A stretch of DNA of 23,628 nt from positions 1 to 23,628 of the IMG/VR virus record IMGVR_UViG_3300028650_000016, one strand, 5' to 3'. This DNA comes from a virus. The position numbers were made by a program, and so were the translations under genes. The notes under the pieces were generated by a model. It was not told the DNA's origin. It worked only from the letters and a program-made list of their open reading frames with translations, and did no database searches. The stretch's first letter is position 1, and every line of letters begins with the position of its first letter. Of the stretch, positions 21,500 through 23,628 are shown in pieces.

Positions 21500-21749
21500 A
21501 CGTTCCTGGTGATGCGAATTTGCAGTTACCGAAGCCTATTCTATGGGGGTGATGGTAGCAATCCGAATGGCACACGTAGTACCGCCCAGTCTTGTTGAGC
21601 ATCTGCGGCTTCTCTACTCGATGGCGGTATTCATCCTTCCGCCACGACCTGGAGCCACACACACAGCGCGGCTGAATTCGATAGCTATCTGGATGCATCC
21701 TGAGCTTTCGGCGAGCCCTGCATGATCGGCATCGGCAGTGAGTTTTCAT
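21492..21749 (-). CDS. Cysteine-rich, probably zinc-binding protein
   Basis: An 85-residue basic protein with Cys at 5, 7, 10, 29, 31, 60, 64 and 76 and several His residues (CHSDCYHHPHRI). MKTHCRCRSCRARRKLRMHP and QPRCVCGSRSWRKDEYRHRV look like zinc knuckles. Similar proteins occur in phage early and recombination regions, with the general look of NinG-like zinc proteins, but I cannot assign a family. It starts 4 bases inside the HTH gene (ATGA), and its 3' end overlaps part of the repeated operator-like block before the ParB promoter. Confidence 0.75.
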   Translation of the reverse strand: MKTHCRCRSCRARRKLRMHPDSYRIQPRCVCGSRSWRKDEYRHRVEKPQMLNKTGRYYVCHSDCYHHPHRIGFGNCKFASPGTYK

Positions 21750-21973
21750 TGATTGTCCGCCATTAGCTTCGCGCTTACATTCTTGCTTCCCACTTGGCGG
21801 ATCTCAACGCCCAGCACCAGAAGCCTTCTTAGTACTGAACTCTTGCTGATGCCGTAGATCTTGCTCAGTCTGGCAGCAGAAAAGCCCTTCAAATACTTCT
21901 GCTTTAACTCGTCAAGCTGCTGATCGGTGAAGGGGATCGCGCTGCCGTGTTCAAGGTTGATAAGTCTCCTCAT
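21746..21973 (-). CDS. Small helix-turn-helix protein, likely early regulator
   Basis: A 75-residue protein. TDQQLDELKQKYLKGFSAAR then LSKIYGISKSSVLRRLLVLG is a classic homeodomain-like HTH of the kind seen in resolvases and Hin-type DNA-binding domains. ATG 21973 is chosen because AAGGTG stands 5 bases upstream (AAAGGTGGGGCT). The alternative ATG at 21994 lacks a ribosome site and lies only about 12 bases from the predicted transcript start. It is the first gene to the left of the divergent promoter region, so it could be the Cro-like partner of the protein at 22056. It has no catalytic domain. Confidence 0.8.
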   Translation of the reverse strand: MRRLINLEHGSAIPFTDQQLDELKQKYLKGFSAARLSKIYGISKSSVLRRLLVLGVEIRQVGSKNVSAKLMADNQ

Positions 21974-22002
21974 AGCCCCACCTTTAATTGCCATAAATTC
22001 TA

Positions 22003-22042
22003 TTGAGGTGCTATCATCGCCCGCAAATAATCGTTATGTCAA
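22003..22042. promoter_or_regulatory. Divergent overlapping promoters with shared operator
   Basis: Plus strand: TTGAGG (22003-22008), 17 bases, AATAAT (22026-22031), start near 22038, toward 22056. Minus strand: TTGACA (22042-22037), 18 bases, GATGAT (22018-22013), start near 22006, toward 21973. Each -10 or -35 lies inside the other promoter. ATAATCGTTAT (22027-22037) is the ATAA-N3-TTAT inverted repeat, and CAAATAANNNTTATGTCAA (22024-22042) is shared with 5788-5806 on the opposite strand. A protein bound at this site could affect both promoters, which is the design of a phage switch. Confidence 0.78.
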
Positions 22043-22055
22043 CACGGGTATATCA

Positions 22056-22514
22056 ATGAAAAAGAGTATTTCGGGAAAGACCGCAGCCCGACTATCTGAG
22101 ACGCCAGAGGGTTCGGCGCTTCTGGCGCTGATCAATGAGAGCGGATCCCCATCTGCACTGGCGATCAAACTGAAAGAGGAGCCGCAGGCCGTGCGCCAGT
22201 GGGTTTATGCTGGAGCAATCCCGAAGGGGGCTGCGATTGCCGCCGCCAAAACCCTCAAGATCAAGCCGTCTGCCCTGCGCCCAGATCTGCCGAAAAGCGC
22301 ATGGGAAGTGAAAGTCGAGCAAGCAAAGCCAGCTCGTCAGCCGGTAGCGCGTACTGAAGACGCCAAGCTCTTGGTTGTCCTGGCCGAGAAATACGGAACC
22401 GTGAAAGAGCTTTGCGCCAGGGCGCATTGTACCGTGACTGAGTATCACACCTGGAAAACTCGCGGGCGCATTCCGGCTATCAAGCTTCCGACGTTCCTGG
22501 GGCTCAATCAATGA
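22056..22514 (+). CDS. Tandem HTH (YdaS/Cro-like) regulator
   Basis: A 152-residue protein. The first domain, about residues 16-80 (LLALINESGSPSALAIKLKE, then PQAVRQWVYAGAIPKGAAIA), is YdaS/Cro-like. After a basic linker (VEQAKPARQPVART), a second segment at about 100-150 (LLVVLAEKYGTVKELCARAH, then CTVTEYHTWKTRGRIPAIKL) has the same helix spacing with W in the recognition region. Two HTH units in one chain would form a covalent pseudo-dimer able to bind an inverted repeat. ATG 22056 is chosen because the promoter start is about 22038 and an earlier ATG at 21927 lies on the far side of the operator. The stop overlaps the next gene by 4 bases. Confidence 0.78.
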   Translation: MKKSISGKTAARLSETPEGSALLALINESGSPSALAIKLKEEPQAVRQWVYAGAIPKGAAIAAAKTLKIKPSALRPDLPKSAWEVKVEQAKPARQPVARTEDAKLLVVLAEKYGTVKELCARAHCTVTEYHTWKTRGRIPAIKLPTFLGLNQ

Positions 22515-23371
22515 GCGGCGACCGAATCCCCGAAAGGCTGCTCGACGACGCCAGAGCAAGAATCGTCGAGGTGATCAGCGGCTACGTCCACGACCTTAAA
22601 AAAGCCGGTAAAGACTGGTCGGCCTGCTGCCCATTCCACAACGAGAAGTCTCCAAGCTTTAGCGTCAGCGAATCCAAAGAGTTTTTCTACTGCTACGGCT
22701 GTGGCGCGAGTGGTGATGCCATCAAGTTTGTCCAGGAGATGAACCCTGGTATCACCTTCCGCGATGCTGTGCGATCAATCCTTGGCGAGATCAGCCTAGA
22801 ATCATCCTCTGCGCCGCGCAGATCAACTATCAAGGCGGTCACTTGCAATCTGCCAGGGCACGCCGAGGACCGTGAAAAGGCCTCGTCAGCAATGGCGGCA
22901 ACCCACCTAATCGAGCAGCATAAATACCTGATGCAAAACAACACCGCCTCAATCACGCCTTGCGCCGTGGATAGAAAGGGTATTCTTATGGTGCCGATGA
23001 TCAACAATATAGGCGAGACAACTAATGTCGCTGCCATCATGGCAAGCGGGTCAGTGCATTACGCAGCCGGAAAACCATCGTTCGGATCGACAGCAATCCT
23101 GATGCCAGAGGGTGAACATGATGGCAAAACAATCATCTGTGTCGACTATGCGCACGCCTGGCGTATCTGGTGGGCTCAGCGTGGAAAGTCTCGCGTTCTG
23201 GCATGCATGAGCCCTGACAACTTCAGGTGGATGCTTCTGAACTGCAAGGAAAGATTTACGCATATCGGGTGTGATCCAGCCGAAGCTGATGAGCACGTCG
23301 ATTATGGCCGCGCAGTAGTGGCCGTTCCGCTTGATCCTTACGCAAAGATTGACAGGGAAAAGGTCGCTTGA
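22511..23371 (+). CDS. CHC2 zinc-finger primase-like protein with degenerate C-terminal half
   Basis: A 286-residue protein. Residues 33-70 show the primase zinc finger: C40-x2-H43 and C61-x2-C64 in CCPFHNEKSPSFSVS and FFYCYGCGASGDA. This CHC2 finger recognises template DNA in DnaG-type primases. The second half (GILMVPMINNIGETTNVAAI, then DGKTIICVDYAHAWRIWWAQ and THIGCDPAEADEH) resembles the TOPRIM-like region of phage primases. However, the usual EGYATA becomes VDYAHA and the DDD patch becomes CDP, so key acidic residues seem missing. It lacks a helicase domain. ATGA overlap ties it to the HTH gene, and a strong terminator follows 46 bases after the stop. Confidence 0.82.
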   Translation: MSGDRIPERLLDDARARIVEVISGYVHDLKKAGKDWSACCPFHNEKSPSFSVSESKEFFYCYGCGASGDAIKFVQEMNPGITFRDAVRSILGEISLESSSAPRRSTIKAVTCNLPGHAEDREKASSAMAATHLIEQHKYLMQNNTASITPCAVDRKGILMVPMINNIGETTNVAAIMASGSVHYAAGKPSFGSTAILMPEGEHDGKTIICVDYAHAWRIWWAQRGKSRVLACMSPDNFRWMLLNCKERFTHIGCDPAEADEHVDYGRAVVAVPLDPYAKIDREKVA

Positions 23372-23416
23372 TAGCCTGAAGATCCTCGGCTGACCCCTGT
23401 CACGCGCCCGCCAGGC

Positions 23417-23440
23417 AACCCCTCTTCGGAGGGGTTTTTT
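23417..23440 (+). terminator. Strong intrinsic terminator after the primase-like gene
   Basis: AACCCCTC (23417-23424) and GAGGGGTT (23429-23436) pair around a UUCG tetraloop closed by C-G, followed by T6 (23435-23440). It ends the two-gene operon that starts at 22056. Confidence 0.95.
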
Positions 23441-23464
23441 ATTGCCATGAGAAAATTCAGGCGT

Positions 23465-23487
23465 AAAAAAGCCCGCGCTTGGCGGGC
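23465..23487 (-). terminator. Intrinsic terminator (minus strand)
   Basis: On the minus strand GCCCGC (23487-23482), loop CAAGC and GCGGGC (23476-23471) are followed by TTTTTT (23470-23465). It is the counterpart of the plus-strand terminator at 23417, so the two convergent units are separated. The stem sequence equals that at 15319-15336. Confidence 0.92.
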
Positions 23488-23542
23488 TTCTGACTTCTGT
23501 GCTACAGAACTTCCCCACTGCTGATATTCGTCTTGGTAAACG
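23465..23542 (-). ncRNA. Possible small RNA of about 78 nucleotides
   Basis: On the minus strand a promoter-like pair (TTGACA 23577-23572, AATACT 23554-23549, 17 bases apart) predicts a start near 23542. The segment contains a TTCTGT/ACAGAA hairpin (23509-23504 with 23500-23495) and ends at an intrinsic terminator (23487-23465). No reading frame with a credible start and ribosome site lies between them. The alternative is a long 3' untranslated region of the gene that ends at 23584. Confidence 0.4.
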
Positions 23543-23548
23543 GTGATC

Positions 23549-23577
23549 AGTATTCAGCGCCAGATGATTGATGTCAA
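23549..23577 (-). promoter_or_regulatory. Candidate promoter of the possible small RNA
   Basis: TTGACA (23577-23572) matches the consensus perfectly and AATACT (23554-23549) in four of six bases, with a 17-base spacer. It lacks the ATAA-N3-TTAT repeat of the other promoters here. The -35 lies 7 bases downstream of the TAG of the partial gene at 23584. Confidence 0.45.
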
Positions 23578-23583
23578 TAGATG

Positions 23584-23628
23584 CTACGGGAATGGGTCGG
23601 TATCTGGAGTGCAGTCTGGGCAGTCAAA
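23584..23628 (-). CDS. C-terminal end of a minus-strand gene (partial)
   Basis: The last 14 codons before a TAG (23586-23584), reading FDCPDCTPDTDPFP. The CPDC pair could belong to a zinc ribbon or thiol protein. Only this tail is in the window, so no function can be given. The following terminator at 23487-23465 agrees with a gene ending here, about 100 bases before it. Confidence 0.4.
   Translation of the reverse strand, partial: FDCPDCTPDTDPFP

Noticed and set aside
21927-22514. Start of the tandem HTH gene at 21927
   Set aside because: That start lies upstream of the promoter and inside the oppositely oriented HTH gene; ATG 22056 follows the predicted transcript start.
23051-23518. Minus-strand open frame of 155 codons overlapping the primase-like gene and the terminators
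   Set aside because: It runs through two intrinsic terminators and opposite a gene with an intact zinc finger; its GTG start has no clear ribosome site.
1-23628. Integrase, tRNA, insertion sequence, CRISPR array or attachment site
   Set aside because: I looked for these on both strands and saw no tyrosine or serine recombinase, cloverleaf, transposase, repeat-spacer array or tRNA-end duplication.

Overview
The window is a piece of a tailed double-stranded DNA bacteriophage with a contractile tail (myovirus type). The evidence is a sheath, tube, chaperone, tape measure and baseplate cluster on the plus strand, followed by a lysis cassette and then oppositely oriented early genes. A Gram-negative host is certain in practice because there is an Rz/Rz1 spanin pair. 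The moderately GC-rich sequence and the style of the tail-fibre and fibre-assembly proteins suggest Pseudomonas or a relative; this is inference. No integrase, tRNA, CRISPR array or insertion sequence is visible.

Layout. Positions 1-5791 (+) hold the end of a connector-region gene, the neck terminator, sheath, tube, tail-assembly chaperones with a -1 frameshift, a short tape measure, a Dit-like hub protein and a small baseplate plug protein. Positions 5788-7576 (+) hold a four-gene cassette of early-type, non-structural genes, including a bacterial PH-domain membrane protein, that interrupts the baseplate operon behind its own sigma70-like promoter. Positions 7580-12887 (+) resume with hub, spike, gp25-like wedge, baseplate J, a DUF2612-type wedge protein, a glycine-rich tail fibre and its assembly protein. 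Positions 12962-14484 (+) are the lysis genes: two small single-span coiled-coil proteins, a lysozyme-like endolysin, and Rz with Rz1 embedded. A bidirectional terminator at about 14488-14512 separates late from early genes.

Positions 14498-21973 (-) carry early genes in four apparent transcription units. From right to left these are a small HTH protein with a Cys-rich protein; a ParB-like protein, a hypothetical, an SF2 helicase and a VRR-NUC nuclease; a recombination set with a RecE-like PD-(D/E)XK exonuclease and a conserved partner protein; and three small proteins next to the late genes. Positions 22056-23371 (+), divergent from these, hold a protein with two HTH domains and a CHC2 zinc-finger primase-like protein. 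A possible small RNA and the tail end of a minus-strand gene follow.

The most interesting structure is regulatory. The promoter regions at about 5788, 15260, 17667, 21470 and 22003-22042 share AT-rich inverted repeats of the form ATAA-N3-TTAT, or a longer variant, placed on or between the -35 and -10 elements. This looks like a phage repressor regulon, probably controlled by the HTH proteins at 21746-22514. It includes the cassette sitting inside the late tail operon.
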